Positions 1 to 8,331 of a stretch of DNA of 38,282 bases are shown here, one piece after another. This DNA is from Phycisphaeraceae bacterium (lineage in GTDB: Bacteria > Planctomycetota > Phycisphaerae > Phycisphaerales > Phycisphaeraceae), in NCBI GenBank assembly GCA_020849625.1, contig JADLFV010000122.1, positions 1 to 38,282 of the forward strand, in the 5' to 3' direction. Numbering within the stretch: the first letter of the stretch is position 1; every line of letters starts with the position of its first letter. The position numbers and the translations under genes are program-made. The notes beneath the pieces were generated by a model. It was not told where the DNA came from and did not search any database. It worked only from the letters and a program-made list of their open reading frames with translations.

Positions 1-7
1 ACGGTAT

Positions 8-98
8 CGAATGTCGAATGTCGGATGTCGAATGTCGGATGTATGCCGGAACAATGATGTTCCCGCCATCCGCCATCCGCCATCCGCCATCCGCCATC
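8..98. repeat. Heptamer inverted-repeat element A
   Basis: Five consecutive 7-nt units (CGAATGT or CGGATGT) fill 8-42. After a 23-nt spacer, four CCATCCG units and a degenerate fifth fill 66-98. The second arm is close to the reverse complement of the first (ACATCCG against CCATCCG). The element lies over the 5' end of the first pseudopilin gene and is translated into its leader peptide. Confidence 0.8.
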
Positions 99-1096
99 GC
101 CGCCCCGGCTTCACCCTGATCGAAGTGCTCATCGCCATGGGCATTTTCCTGATCGGGGTGATCTGCGTGGCGGCTTTGTTCCCAGCTTCGGTGGCCTTGC
201 AGCGGCAGACCGTGGAGTCGGTGCTGGGTCAACAGGTCGCCCGCCGCGCCATGGAACAGATGCGCACCATCGCCGCCGCCGGCGTCGAATACTCGCCTTC
301 AGTGAAGGATCCGTTGACGTATCACCATGACACCGGCAATCCGCCCAATCCTACCGGCACGCTGGCTGATTACGTCACGCATACTGACGACAGCATTTCA
401 CGCATGCCGAATCGAAATTCCCGCGTGATGCCATTGATCCGATACCCCTGGGGTGGCGTTGTCGGCTTTGGCAACGCGCAGGATGGCTATGCGCCCGAAG
501 CACCAGTCACCGATTATCCAAATAACAATAATCGTGGTTTCGGCTACGGTATTTTCGGCCTCGATACGTGCAGTTATCCCTCTACGAACCAATACCGATA
601 TCGCGACTACTACTGGTTCCCGTTCATTCAGATTTCCGGCCTGGATTCCGGTGGTTCGGTGAGCTGGCAGGGCTTCGTCATCGTCATGCACCGCCATCCT
701 CAGATGCTGGTGCCGCAGGTGCGCTACACCAACGCCATCGAAGACACCAATAAGCCCAATGGGAGCATTGGGGCGCGCATTGACTGGCGTGCGGACAATT
801 TCGACAACGATCAGGATAACGACGGAACACCCGATCTGATTCGCCCGGGCGATTTAATCCTGACCGACACCGGCATCACCTGCCGCGTCATTCTGTCGGA
901 CAAGGATGGCTGCACGGTGGACGTGCCGGTGCTCCAGGCCAACAACCTCACGCTCGCCCGCATCTTTTTCGTCGTCGATGTCAAGGACGGCCCTGATGCC
1001 GATACGGAACCTGACTATGTTGTGCGTGAAGGTCCCAGCCCGGTGGCGTGGATCGAGGGGCCGTTCTCCCTGCCCGTACAGGACCCAGGACCATGA
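11..1096 (+). CDS. GspI/PilV-like minor pseudopilin
   Basis: Type IV prepilin-like protein of 361 residues, expected to be processed by a prepilin peptidase and built into the pseudopilus tip of a type II secretion-like machine. The N-terminus shows the class III signal: a basic leader, then G^FTLIE with Glu at +5, then a hydrophobic helix (VLIAMGIFLIGVICVAALF). The leader (about 34 residues from the ATG at 11, or 27 from the ATG at 32) is encoded by a heptamer repeat, so the true start is uncertain. The body is far larger than proteobacterial GspI (about 120 residues). It holds a DxDxDG-type loop (DNDQDNDGTPD) near nucleotide 810, resembling thrombospondin type 3 or EF-hand calcium sites. 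The stop overlaps the next ATG (ATGA at 1093), indicating translational coupling. The GspI/PilV assignment rests on the signal and gene order. The prepilin call is firm, the subtype less so. Confidence 0.82.
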   Translation: MSNVGCRMSDVCRNNDVPAIRHPPSAIRHRRPGFTLIEVLIAMGIFLIGVICVAALFPASVALQRQTVESVLGQQVARRAMEQMRTIAAAGVEYSPSVKDPLTYHHDTGNPPNPTGTLADYVTHTDDSISRMPNRNSRVMPLIRYPWGGVVGFGNAQDGYAPEAPVTDYPNNNNRGFGYGIFGLDTCSYPSTNQYRYRDYYWFPFIQISGLDSGGSVSWQGFVIVMHRHPQMLVPQVRYTNAIEDTNKPNGSIGARIDWRADNFDNDQDNDGTPDLIRPGDLILTDTGITCRVILSDKDGCTVDVPVLQANNLTLARIFFVVDVKDGPDADTEPDYVVREGPSPVAWIEGPFSLPVQDPGP

Positions 1097-2952
1097 TGAA
1101 GCGAAAGCGGAACAAGATGCAATGGCGGATGGCGGATGGCGGATGGCGGAAGGATTGTTGTCGTTCGTCCGTCAACGCCATGGGCGATTCCGGTCATGCG
1201 TCGTTCTGCCGCGCGATGATCCGGATGCCGGAAGCCATCCCCCATCCCCCATCCCCCATCCGCCATCGGGCGGGCTTCACCATCATGGAGATGATCGTCG
1301 CCTTCAGCATCGCCGCGTTCATGGTGTTCGTCTTTCACGCCATCTTCAACGAAGCCAGCAACGCCGCCCGCCGCAGCGTGCAGACCAGTGACTTTCTGCA
1401 CAAGGCCATGGCTTTCGAAGAACAACTGCAACTCGAAACCACGACCAACATCGTCTCCGGCGGGGAAAACACGAACACGGGCGATCCGCCCGAGCCGGTG
1501 ACGTTCCGCAGCTCGCACATGCTCGGACCTTTTGGCTCCACCGATGATCCCACCACCCCCCTTGAACCCGGCGGCGTCCTCATCATCGTTCAGCACCGCT
1601 TCGATGGACCAACGGGCAACGGCATCCCCATGCGCTCCGACGCCGACGCCGCGGGTGAACCAGACGTGCAATACCGGGCCAACGTCCGCAGCGATCAACT
1701 GCTGTTCGTTTATGACCAGTCTGATGGTTACGGCCGCAAGCTCACGCCCATCGCCCCTGCGTACGCAGACAATTACGGCGGCGACCTGACTTTCAGCATC
1801 GACAGCAACTACGTCCGCATCTGGTATGGCCACGCCGCCCTGACCAGCCGTGATGGCAATTACCGCACCAGTGGCTCACCCCTCGACGACCTGGGCGAGG
1901 TTGACGGCGTCAATCAGTTTCCCATCAACTGGACCCTGGCCCGCCACGCCCTGTTCACCGCCGGGGATGATGATAATGACGGTGTGGCCAATATGGCCGG
2001 CAGTTATCAAACCTATTACGTCGAGACCGGAAATTCAGGGCAGTTCCCTCCATCCGGCTCCCTCGGCCTGCAACCGGACGACAATGTCGTCGGATACACC
2101 AGCATTCCCCATACCCTGAGCATGGGCCTGACGGATGTCACCGCTCGCCCGTGGACCGGCGTGACTGGAACAAGCACCGCAGGCGGAGCTTTTCTGGATA
2201 CGGCGAATGCTCCAACAACGGCTGCCTACAACCTTCGCGCCGTGTCCCTGGCTTTCGTCAACTCCCGCATGCAGGTCAATCCCGCGCCGGACATCAATAA
2301 CGCGAGCATGACCAATCTGAGCAACTTCACCTGCTGGACCGCGGCCCGCACGCATCCGATCTACATGAACAACGTCAGCGACTTCGTCGTCGAGTTCGCT
2401 CATGACTACTTCCAGAACCAGAGTTACACGCCCAACAATCCCAGCCCCGACGGCAGGATCGACACCTACTACAACGATGACGGCGAACTGCAGATTCGCT
2501 GGTACAGCCTCTATCCCAATTTCAACGGCACAGGCACTTCTTTAAGCAATCGTGCAGGCGCCAACAATCCAGATTATCCCGTCACGTTCTATCCCCCGCG
2601 CGAGAACAACAATCCCGCCCACGTGGTCGGCGGCAGCTTCCCCTATGCCGGTCAGAACAATAACAACGGCGGTATCCTCGTCTGGGGGCAGGCCGGCAGT
2701 CAGGGATACAACAACGGGAATCCTGCGATAGAGCCGATCAATCCCCGCGGCGGCAATGCGGGCCCTTCGCCCACCGAGGCGGCCCACCGCTGGCCGTGGC
2801 TGCTGCGCATCCGCTATCGCCTGCACGACCGCCACGGCGAGTTCCGCAGCCGGGTGCTCAATGAAGGCTCCACCGATCCCAGCAACCCCCAGATGTTCGA
2901 GTTGGGTCAGTGGTTCGAGGTGATTGTCCCGGTCAATCATCAGCCGCGGTGA
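1093..2952 (+). CDS. GspJ/PilW-like minor pseudopilin
   Basis: Second prepilin-like protein of the operon. The class III signal appears as AGFTIMEMIVAFSIAAFMVFVF: Gly(-1), Phe(+1) and Glu(+5) followed by a hydrophobic helix. The start drawn is the ATG at 1093, overlapping the previous stop. That start gives a leader of about 60 residues, which is unusually long. The ATGs at 1216 or 1225 would give a normal leader of about 17-20 residues, so either may be the real start. The extra stretch is repeat-encoded (1122-1269). The mature part exceeds 550 residues, much larger than classical GspJ (about 200), is rich in Asn, Gly and Pro, and contains a DDDNDGVAN calcium-like loop near nucleotide 1970. 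The position between GspI-like and GspK-like genes supports the J role. Confidence 0.78.
   Translation: MMKRKRNKMQWRMADGGWRKDCCRSSVNAMGDSGHASFCRAMIRMPEAIPHPPSPIRHRAGFTIMEMIVAFSIAAFMVFVFHAIFNEASNAARRSVQTSDFLHKAMAFEEQLQLETTTNIVSGGENTNTGDPPEPVTFRSSHMLGPFGSTDDPTTPLEPGGVLIIVQHRFDGPTGNGIPMRSDADAAGEPDVQYRANVRSDQLLFVYDQSDGYGRKLTPIAPAYADNYGGDLTFSIDSNYVRIWYGHAALTSRDGNYRTSGSPLDDLGEVDGVNQFPINWTLARHALFTAGDDDNDGVANMAGSYQTYYVETGNSGQFPPSGSLGLQPDDNVVGYTSIPHTLSMGLTDVTARPWTGVTGTSTAGGAFLDTANAPTTAAYNLRAVSLAFVNSRMQVNPAPDINNASMTNLSNFTCWTAARTHPIYMNNVSDFVVEFAHDYFQNQSYTPNNPSPDGRIDTYYNDDGELQIRWYSLYPNFNGTGTSLSNRAGANNPDYPVTFYPPRENNNPAHVVGGSFPYAGQNNNNGGILVWGQAGSQGYNNGNPAIEPINPRGGNAGPSPTEAAHRWPWLLRIRYRLHDRHGEFRSRVLNEGSTDPSNPQMFELGQWFEVIVPVNHQPR
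1122..1269. repeat. Heptamer inverted-repeat element in gspJ leader
   Basis: Four ATGGCGG units in 7-nt register at 1122-1149. The reverse-complement arm at 1235-1269 has CCATCCC three times, then CCATCCG and CCATCGG. The whole element lies inside the open frame upstream of the prepilin cleavage site of the GspJ-like gene. Confidence 0.82.
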
Positions 2953-2961
2953 GTGATCTGT

Positions 2962-3044
2962 GATGGATGATGGATGAAGTGAAAGAAATGCGGAAGGTCA
3001 CGACCATGAAAAGATCATCGATCATCCATCATCCATCATCCATC
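2962..3044. repeat. Heptamer inverted-repeat element B
   Basis: Two GATGGAT units at 2962-2975 and three ATCATCC units at 3021-3041, reverse complementary, with a spacer of about 45 nt. It fills the gap between the gspJ-like stop and the gspK-like ribosome binding site. Confidence 0.78.
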
Positions 3045-3064
3045 TGTCTCGGTCCGTCATGCGC

Positions 3065-3080
3065 AAGGAGTAACGCCATG
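3065..3080 (+). promoter_or_regulatory. Ribosome binding site fixing the gspK-like start
   Basis: AAGGAG at 3065-3070 lies 7 nt before the ATG at 3078. It rules out the longer frame opening at 2967, whose first 37 codons are repeat-derived. Confidence 0.75.
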
Positions 3081-6000
3081 AAACGCACCCCCCCCCGCAA
3101 CACACGGCGCAATCGCGGCTCGCTGCTGGTGCTGGCGGTGGTGGCCCTGGTCATCATCGCCGTGCTGGGCTTTGCGGTGCTCCAGCAGAACAAGATGGAC
3201 CGCTTCGCCGCCGCCAAGCATGAACGCAACTACACCGACCTGGTCATCAACGGCATCATCGACGAGATCCGCAAACAGCTCCGGGAGGACTACTTCCATA
3301 ACCGCTACAGTTTCTATGGACTCTATGACTATCCCTGGACGGATGACCAGCAGCGATGGGAAGTCACCGCTGAATACGCAGGCCCGGGAAATACTCCCGG
3401 CCTCGTCATGGTCAACGGCACGCCCAAGCACGACCCCGACACCACCGCAGACCGCTATGACGATACCTACCTGGCCACCACCTTCCCCATCGTCACCGGC
3501 AATACCACCGTCACCTGGCCCCACCTCTCCAACCTGACCGGCCTCTGGCTCGACCTGCCCGACTCCACCGTCATCAACAATCCGGAAACCATTCCCATCG
3601 AGCACCCCATCATCGGCAACCCCGGCAACCCCACCAGCGACGCGATGATTCCCTCGGCTGTCCTTGCGGCAAGCAGCGGCGCCGATTTCGAAATCCGCGG
3701 CACCGACACCGACGGCGACGGTGTGCTGGACGCCATGTGGCAGTGGGCCCCCGTGGCCGTGCGCAACCTCGGCGGTCGCAAGTACGTCATGGCCATGCGC
3801 CTGATTGACTCCTCCAGCCTCATCAACCTCAACACCGCCACGGTCAACGTCGGCCCTAACGGTGAAGCCTATCCCAGCGCGGAGTATCTCAGCCCCGGTT
3901 ACACGCCCGTCGATATCGACCTGTCCCGCCTGATCGCCCGCATGCCCAACAGCACCGCCCTGGGCTACGGCACCCAAGGCCAGCGCTACAGCGAAATCGG
4001 GGCCATGATGGATCGGCGATTCCTGTACAGCGATCCCGCCAATCGGCTGTTCGGCTCCAGTTTCGCCTCCAATCCAGGACCGCTGACCATCTCCGAACGC
4101 ATGATCGCCTGGCGCGATCAGGCCTCGCTCTACGGCAACTCGGATCAGATCCGCTTCCAGATCGACAACGAACTGGAGCTGCGCTACGGGGGCGGGCTGA
4201 ACAACGACAAGAACCATTCCGCCATCGAGGGCGTCGGCACGACGACCAGCGACCTGCGCGGCCTGATGCGCGTCACCCGCAACAACCAGAACCCCAACGA
4301 CGGCAACTTCGACAATCCGCCCCTGGCTGAAGGCTCCTGGAACAACGTGGCCAACAACCTGTACGATTGGTTCCAGGGCGGCAATCGCAACACCGATCCC
4401 CAGATCAGCTCCGATCGCACCTTCCCCGCCGTCCGCCACTTCCTGACCACGCACAGCGGCCACAGCGTCTATCAGGTCGATTACGGCGGCGCCGGCGGCG
4501 CCGGCCGGCTCCAGTGCGACCTCAACTGCATCCAGGACGCCGCCGGCAACCTCGGCAAACCGCCATACCTCTATCTGCGCGACAAAATCGACAACGCCTT
4601 CAGGCACGGCGGCGACATAACGCGGTACTACCTGGCTGACCGGGGCGTTCCTGACTCCGACCTGACCGGCGAGGTCATCCGCCAGTACGCCCTGAACATC
4701 ATCGACTACGGCGACATCGACATTCAGCCGACCGAGGGCGGCAACTACTATGGCCTGGAGAAGCTGCCGTTCCTGCGCGAAGTGTACGCTCAGCAGCTTT
4801 ACAAGAACATTCCGGAGTTCGACGGCCTGAACAACCGCTACGATACTCCTGCCTATGACATCACCGCCAACGGCGTCGACCCCACAAGAGGCTACAACAT
4901 CTGGGTGCCCTTCGATAACACGCAGGACATGCAGGCGATGGCGATCGAGATCGGCAACCCCTTCTCCTACACCATCAACGCGGAGGAATCGGCGCCCGGT
5001 CTGAACAACGGCCTGAAAAATCTGGTCCGCGTTCGCATCCGTCAGGATCCGGACATTGATGTGACCTGGGACTTCGATCCCATCGCCGCCAACATGGAGA
5101 ACCCCGGCGACACCGTTCCCGACCTCGAGCCGCGCGACGACAACGACAGCGACGACGACCTGATGGTCATCTACAGCGACCAGATCGCCGGCACGCCCGA
5201 CGCCGACGGCAACGGCATGAATCTCAAGGACGAGCTGAGCATGCCGACCGGCCGCACCGTGGAACTGAAAGCCGGCAAGTTCCAGTTCAGAGTCAACGAT
5301 CAGCCCATCATCGTGGAGTTGGAAGTCCGCATGCCGGACGGCTCGTGGAAGACCTACGACCGTCTGACCACGAACATCGAGCCGCCCGTGGACATCCAGC
5401 GCGGCGGCGCGCTGCCACACCTGACGAGCGTTGATGAACGCTACTGGCAGCGCAGCTACTACCGTGACAGCCAGTTCATCCGCTTCGTGATGGAGACCGG
5501 CACCGTCGGCGGTGACCACAATTTCCAGACGGCCGTTCCGGATGACGGGGCGTATGCCTCAGACAAAGACCAATTCGGCGAGAATGACAAGTCCGGCGCT
5601 GATTTCGCCGCCATCGAGCCCAACTGGGACGATGACTTCCAGTTGCCCCATGCCGACGGCGGGTACTACAGCGTGGCGGAGCTGGGCTGGATGTGCATGA
5701 TTGGTTTCAACGACACCAAGACCCTGTCGGCCAACCTGTACGAGACGTTGCGGGACGAGCCGTACAAGCTGTTCCTGGACGTCAATCCGAACCTGAATCC
5801 CAACAATGTGCCTGTCGAGCCTCTCGCCGGGGCCAGCGGTCTGCCGCCGGTGGCCATGCTCTTTGACCAGTTCACCGTCCTGAGCCCCCGCTACAGCCGC
5901 GATGACGGCGGCGGCAACGATGACAACGACAACTCCGACGGGGACAACGTTCCAACCACCAATCCCGTGGACCGCACCCGCGAGATGTTCATCCCCGGCA

Positions 6001-6656
6001 CCATCAACGTCAACACCGCCTCCCTGGAAATCCTCACCCTGGCCACCTCCCTGCTCGATGTCGGCGGCGGCACCGCCGCCATCGACGCCACGCAGGACCT
6101 GATGACCATGATCTGCGCCTACCGCGATGATCCGTCCTTTGACGTGACGGCCATGAACAACGCCTACCAGAACGCCGGGCTGGACGACATCCGTAACAAC
6201 GCCAACATCCCCATGAACCGCACGAATATCCCCGGCATCGCCAGCCTGGGCGAGCTGCTGTACATCAATCCCGGCGGCGGTGCGACCGGATTTGACATGT
6301 TGTGGTACGGCCGCGACAACCAGGACCAGCAGGGCGAGTCCGTCGATCTCTATCCCGATCCGATCACGCTCAACGATACGGCCGCCAGCCCCAAGCTGGC
6401 CAAACAGATCAAGGCCCAAGACGGCCCCGAGGAGGACATGGCCCGCTTCCAGATGCTGGCCCAGACCCTCAGCGTGCGCTCCGATGTCTTTGCCGCCTAC
6501 GTCGTGGTGCGCGGCTACGATGCGACCGCCTTCAACGCCGGTCCCGTCGAGGAGGCCCGCTTCCTGGTCATCCTCGACCGCGGCGCCATGGCCAACGACA
6601 ACATTGACGATCCACTGGAAGCCCCCCGCGTCGCGGGTTTCATCCGGCTGGATTGA
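3078..6656 (+). CDS. Giant GspK-like minor pseudopilin
   Basis: Predicted tip pseudopilin of the type II secretion-like system. From the ATG chosen by the AAGGAG site it has 1,192 residues, against roughly 300-350 for classical GspK. The N-terminus is a basic leader (MKRTPPRNTRRNRG) followed by SLLVLAVVALVIIAVLGFAV. It lacks Glu(+5), which is a family trait of GspK. INLNTA near 3825 and INVNTAS near 6007 resemble the helix-hairpin segment seen in GspK proteins. Calcium-like loops occur as DTDGDGVLD (near 3706) and DADGNGMNLKDE (near 5200), plus two Asp-rich stretches near 5135 and 5905. A run of nine C at 3088-3096, codons 4-7, could slip and switch the frame. It is the last gene of this operon. 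The family call is inferred from position, signal and motifs. Confidence 0.78.
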   Translation: MKRTPPRNTRRNRGSLLVLAVVALVIIAVLGFAVLQQNKMDRFAAAKHERNYTDLVINGIIDEIRKQLREDYFHNRYSFYGLYDYPWTDDQQRWEVTAEYAGPGNTPGLVMVNGTPKHDPDTTADRYDDTYLATTFPIVTGNTTVTWPHLSNLTGLWLDLPDSTVINNPETIPIEHPIIGNPGNPTSDAMIPSAVLAASSGADFEIRGTDTDGDGVLDAMWQWAPVAVRNLGGRKYVMAMRLIDSSSLINLNTATVNVGPNGEAYPSAEYLSPGYTPVDIDLSRLIARMPNSTALGYGTQGQRYSEIGAMMDRRFLYSDPANRLFGSSFASNPGPLTISERMIAWRDQASLYGNSDQIRFQIDNELELRYGGGLNNDKNHSAIEGVGTTTSDLRGLMRVTRNNQNPNDGNFDNPPLAEGSWNNVANNLYDWFQGGNRNTDPQISSDRTFPAVRHFLTTHSGHSVYQVDYGGAGGAGRLQCDLNCIQDAAGNLGKPPYLYLRDKIDNAFRHGGDITRYYLADRGVPDSDLTGEVIRQYALNIIDYGDIDIQPTEGGNYYGLEKLPFLREVYAQQLYKNIPEFDGLNNRYDTPAYDITANGVDPTRGYNIWVPFDNTQDMQAMAIEIGNPFSYTINAEESAPGLNNGLKNLVRVRIRQDPDIDVTWDFDPIAANMENPGDTVPDLEPRDDNDSDDDLMVIYSDQIAGTPDADGNGMNLKDELSMPTGRTVELKAGKFQFRVNDQPIIVELEVRMPDGSWKTYDRLTTNIEPPVDIQRGGALPHLTSVDERYWQRSYYRDSQFIRFVMETGTVGGDHNFQTAVPDDGAYASDKDQFGENDKSGADFAAIEPNWDDDFQLPHADGGYYSVAELGWMCMIGFNDTKTLSANLYETLRDEPYKLFLDVNPNLNPNNVPVEPLAGASGLPPVAMLFDQFTVLSPRYSRDDGGGNDDNDNSDGDNVPTTNPVDRTREMFIPGTINVNTASLEILTLATSLLDVGGGTAAIDATQDLMTMICAYRDDPSFDVTAMNNAYQNAGLDDIRNNANIPMNRTNIPGIASLGELLYINPGGGATGFDMLWYGRDNQDQQGESVDLYPDPITLNDTAASPKLAKQIKAQDGPEEDMARFQMLAQTLSVRSDVFAAYVVVRGYDATAFNAGPVEEARFLVILDRGAMANDNIDDPLEAPRVAGFIRLD

Positions 6657-6664
6657 ATGACAAT

Positions 6665-6751
6665 GTGAAAAGGGGAAAGTGAAAAGTGAAAATTGGTGAG
6701 TCGGTGGCCGGTGATCCTTTTTTCACTTTCCACTTTTCACTTTTCACTTTT
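6665..6751. repeat. Heptamer inverted-repeat element C
   Basis: Units GTGAAAA, GGGGAAA, GTGAAAA, GTGAAAA at 6665-6692. The reverse-complement units TTTTCAC, TTTCCAC, TTTTCAC, TTTTCAC follow at 6720-6747. It starts 9 nt after the gspK-like stop. The long stem and T-rich second arm could also stop transcription. Confidence 0.85.
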
Positions 6752-6776
6752 GCTGCTCCCCCGTTATGCTGCAGCC

Positions 6777-6911
6777 ATGAGCGATCCCAACTGCATCTTC
6801 TGCCAGATCGTTGCCGGACACATAGGCAATCAGCGGCGGCATATCAGCCTGCTCACCGTGCGAACTCGAACCCCCGGAAGTGCCCACGCTTGCATCAGGA
6901 GCGCACAATAG
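6777..6911 (+). pseudogene. Truncated HIT-family gene remnant
   Basis: The frame from the ATG at 6777 begins MSDPNCIFCQIVAGHI. It matches the N-terminus of the intact HIT protein at 8332 (MDCIFCKIVAGQI), including the CxFC metal-type cysteines. After about 16 residues the similarity stops. The frame then runs into a CCCCCGGAAGT copy at 6871 and ends at a TAG at 6909. No HxHxH triad is found downstream in any frame that I can see. It is read as a 5' gene fragment cut off by repeat DNA. Confidence 0.55.
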
Positions 6912-7121
6912 GTTCGGTACATGCAAGCGCCACTTTCCTCTACTTCCAGGGGTGAATGCGCGACTTCCGGGGGCGCATTTATCGGTGCAGCCACGCCAAT
7001 CACAAGTTCACGGTTTGGCGGCGCGCCCCCGGAAGTAAAGGGCGCGTTACCAATGGCTGGGAGCGCGCCCCCGGAAGTTGAGGGTGCGCTGCCAACAGCG
7101 AGGATCGCGCCCCTCGGAAGT
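6871..7121. repeat. CCCCCGGAAGT copies with a 42-bp tandem repeat
   Basis: CCCCCGGAAGT occurs at 6871, 7026 and 7068, and its complement at 6963. Degenerate copies lie at 6942 and 7110. The copies at 7026, 7068 and 7110 are spaced 42 bp apart and belong to a tandem unit that also contains the GCGCGCCC / GGGCGCG inverted pair. The frames across this stretch are repeat translations (GGAPPEV-type), not genes. Confidence 0.75.
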
Positions 7122-7391
7122 GGCGGCGCGCCTCCGCTTGACCGGGTTGCGCTCCGACACGATCGGGGCGCTTTGGGAACTGGGAAAACCACGATTTTTG
7201 CCTGTTATCCCGGTTTTGGCTTCAGTCTGTCTCTCGAATGGTCGATGCCCCCGTAAGGTGCAATCATAGTCAACGCGGATCGCGCAGGTCGGCGTTTGGA
7301 AAATCGGTCTCATCCACATGATCCGCGGTCTGTTCCGGCTTCGTCAGCGAGGAAACCAATTATTCGGCACTATTTCGAGGGAGCCGCACAC
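7122..7391. other. Gene-free stretch upstream of the 7392 gene
   Basis: No protein-like frame and no convincing RNA gene is visible between the tandem repeat and the next start. The only usable signal is the purine-rich GAGGGAG at 7379-7385, just before the ATG at 7392. A promoter presumably lies here but I cannot point to a clear one. Confidence 0.4.
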
Positions 7392-8192
7392 ATGGGCAGA
7401 GACTATCTTCCGCACGCGGATGCGGACATGTTGAGTTGGATGCAGGCTTTCGCCAACGGCATTGCGGCGCGGCCATCGGCATACGGGCTTGACAACGGCG
7501 ATGCGGAACTCATCCAGGGCGTCGTGGGCGCATTCGCGCAGGCGTATGCGGTGGCGACGAGGCCGGGTACGCGGACCATGGTCACCGTGAATCAGAAGGA
7601 CACGGCCCGCAACGCTGCTGAGCAACTTTGCCGGCGCTATTATTCGCGCATCAAGGTCCACGACGGGGTATCCGACGCGGAGAAGATCGCCATCGGTGTT
7701 CGGCCGCTGAACACCAGCCGCAGCAGGATCAAATGTCCGCCCAGTTCGCCACTGTTGGACATCCTCAGCGCGACACCTGGGATGCACACGCTGGTCTATC
7801 ACGACACGAACACGCCGGAGAGCAAGGCCAAGCCGTTCGGCGCGACGCATTTGCAATTGTTTGTGGTGATCGGCGACGAACCAGTGATGCGCCGCCGGGC
7901 ACGACTGCCGGGCAAGACCGGCCGCGTCCCCGCCCCCGGAAGGAGAGAAATGGGCGGCGTGTCCACGACTTCCGGGCGTTCCCAGCGTGAACTTCCGGGG
8001 GCAGAACTTCCGGGGGCGGGAACCCTTCCGGGGGCGGGGGTGTTGGTGGGGCATTTTTCGACCAATCCGATCGTTGTGAAGTTCGGCAGCCGGCACGACC
8101 GCAAGAAGGCAACATACTTCGGCCGCTGGGTCTCCCGCTGTGGCGGCGTCGGCCCCTGGTCCCTGCCCGTGAGCATGAGCATCGCGGCGTAG
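7392..8192 (+). CDS. Unnamed conserved-type protein carrying a repeat-array insertion
   Basis: Function unknown; 266 residues from the ATG at 7392, preceded by GAGGGAG. The longer frame from 7296 lacks such a site. It begins MGRDYLPHADADMLSWMQAF and ends with FGRWVSRCGGVGPWSLPVSMSI. That layout recalls a family I associate with planctomycete hypotheticals, ending in a fibronectin-like 'RW-x-GPWS' segment; this is from memory and unverified. No signal peptide or membrane segment is seen. Residues of roughly 175-220 are translated from five CTTCCGGGGG/CCCCCGGAAG-type copies, giving PGAELPGAGTLPGAG. They lie between the conserved FGATHLQLFVVIGDEP part and the last strand block. The array keeps the reading frame, so the protein is probably still made. 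Confidence 0.65.
   Translation: MGRDYLPHADADMLSWMQAFANGIAARPSAYGLDNGDAELIQGVVGAFAQAYAVATRPGTRTMVTVNQKDTARNAAEQLCRRYYSRIKVHDGVSDAEKIAIGVRPLNTSRSRIKCPPSSPLLDILSATPGMHTLVYHDTNTPESKAKPFGATHLQLFVVIGDEPVMRRRARLPGKTGRVPAPGRREMGGVSTTSGRSQRELPGAELPGAGTLPGAGVLVGHFSTNPIVVKFGSRHDRKKATYFGRWVSRCGGVGPWSLPVSMSIAA
7933..8034. repeat. Array of CCCCCGGAAG motifs inside a gene
   Basis: CCCCCGGAAG lies at 7933-7942. The reverse-strand form is at 7968-7976 (shortened), 7991-8001, 8006-8016 and 8025-8034. The array lies in frame inside the gene starting at 7392. Confidence 0.85.
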
Positions 8193-8202
8193 TGTGGAGA
8201 GG

Positions 8203-8327
8203 GGGTAAAGGGTAGAGGGTAGAGTGAAAAGTGAAGAGGGAGGAGTGAAGAGGGAGGAGTAGGCGATAGAATCATTGCTCGACGCGCGATACGCTATACG
8301 CTGAACCCTGAACCCTACACCCTGACC
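8203..8327. repeat. Heptamer element D, longest array in the window
   Basis: Eight consecutive 7-nt units of the pattern G(G/T)G(A/T)(A/G)(A/G)A fill 8203-8258. After a spacer of 27 nt, six units follow at 8286-8327: GCGATAC, GCTATAC, GCTGAAC, CCTGAAC, CCTACAC, CCTGACC. The arms are only partly complementary. The array ends 4 nt before the HIT start codon, so it forms the whole 5' leader. Confidence 0.82.
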
Positions 8328-8331
8328 CACC

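Noticed and set aside
3057..5519. Long minus-strand open frame of 820 codons opposite the gspK-like gene
   Set aside because: It is antisense to a well-supported gene, lacks any domain, and has the Val/Gly/Asp-rich composition expected from reading high-GC codons backwards.
6921..7256. Frame with GGAPPEV-type repeats
   Set aside because: A translation of the 42-bp tandem repeat with no ribosome site; the opposite strand gives an equally repetitive frame.
8203..8327. CRISPR-like array
   Set aside because: Units are 7 nt, contiguous and without unique spacers; no cas genes are present.
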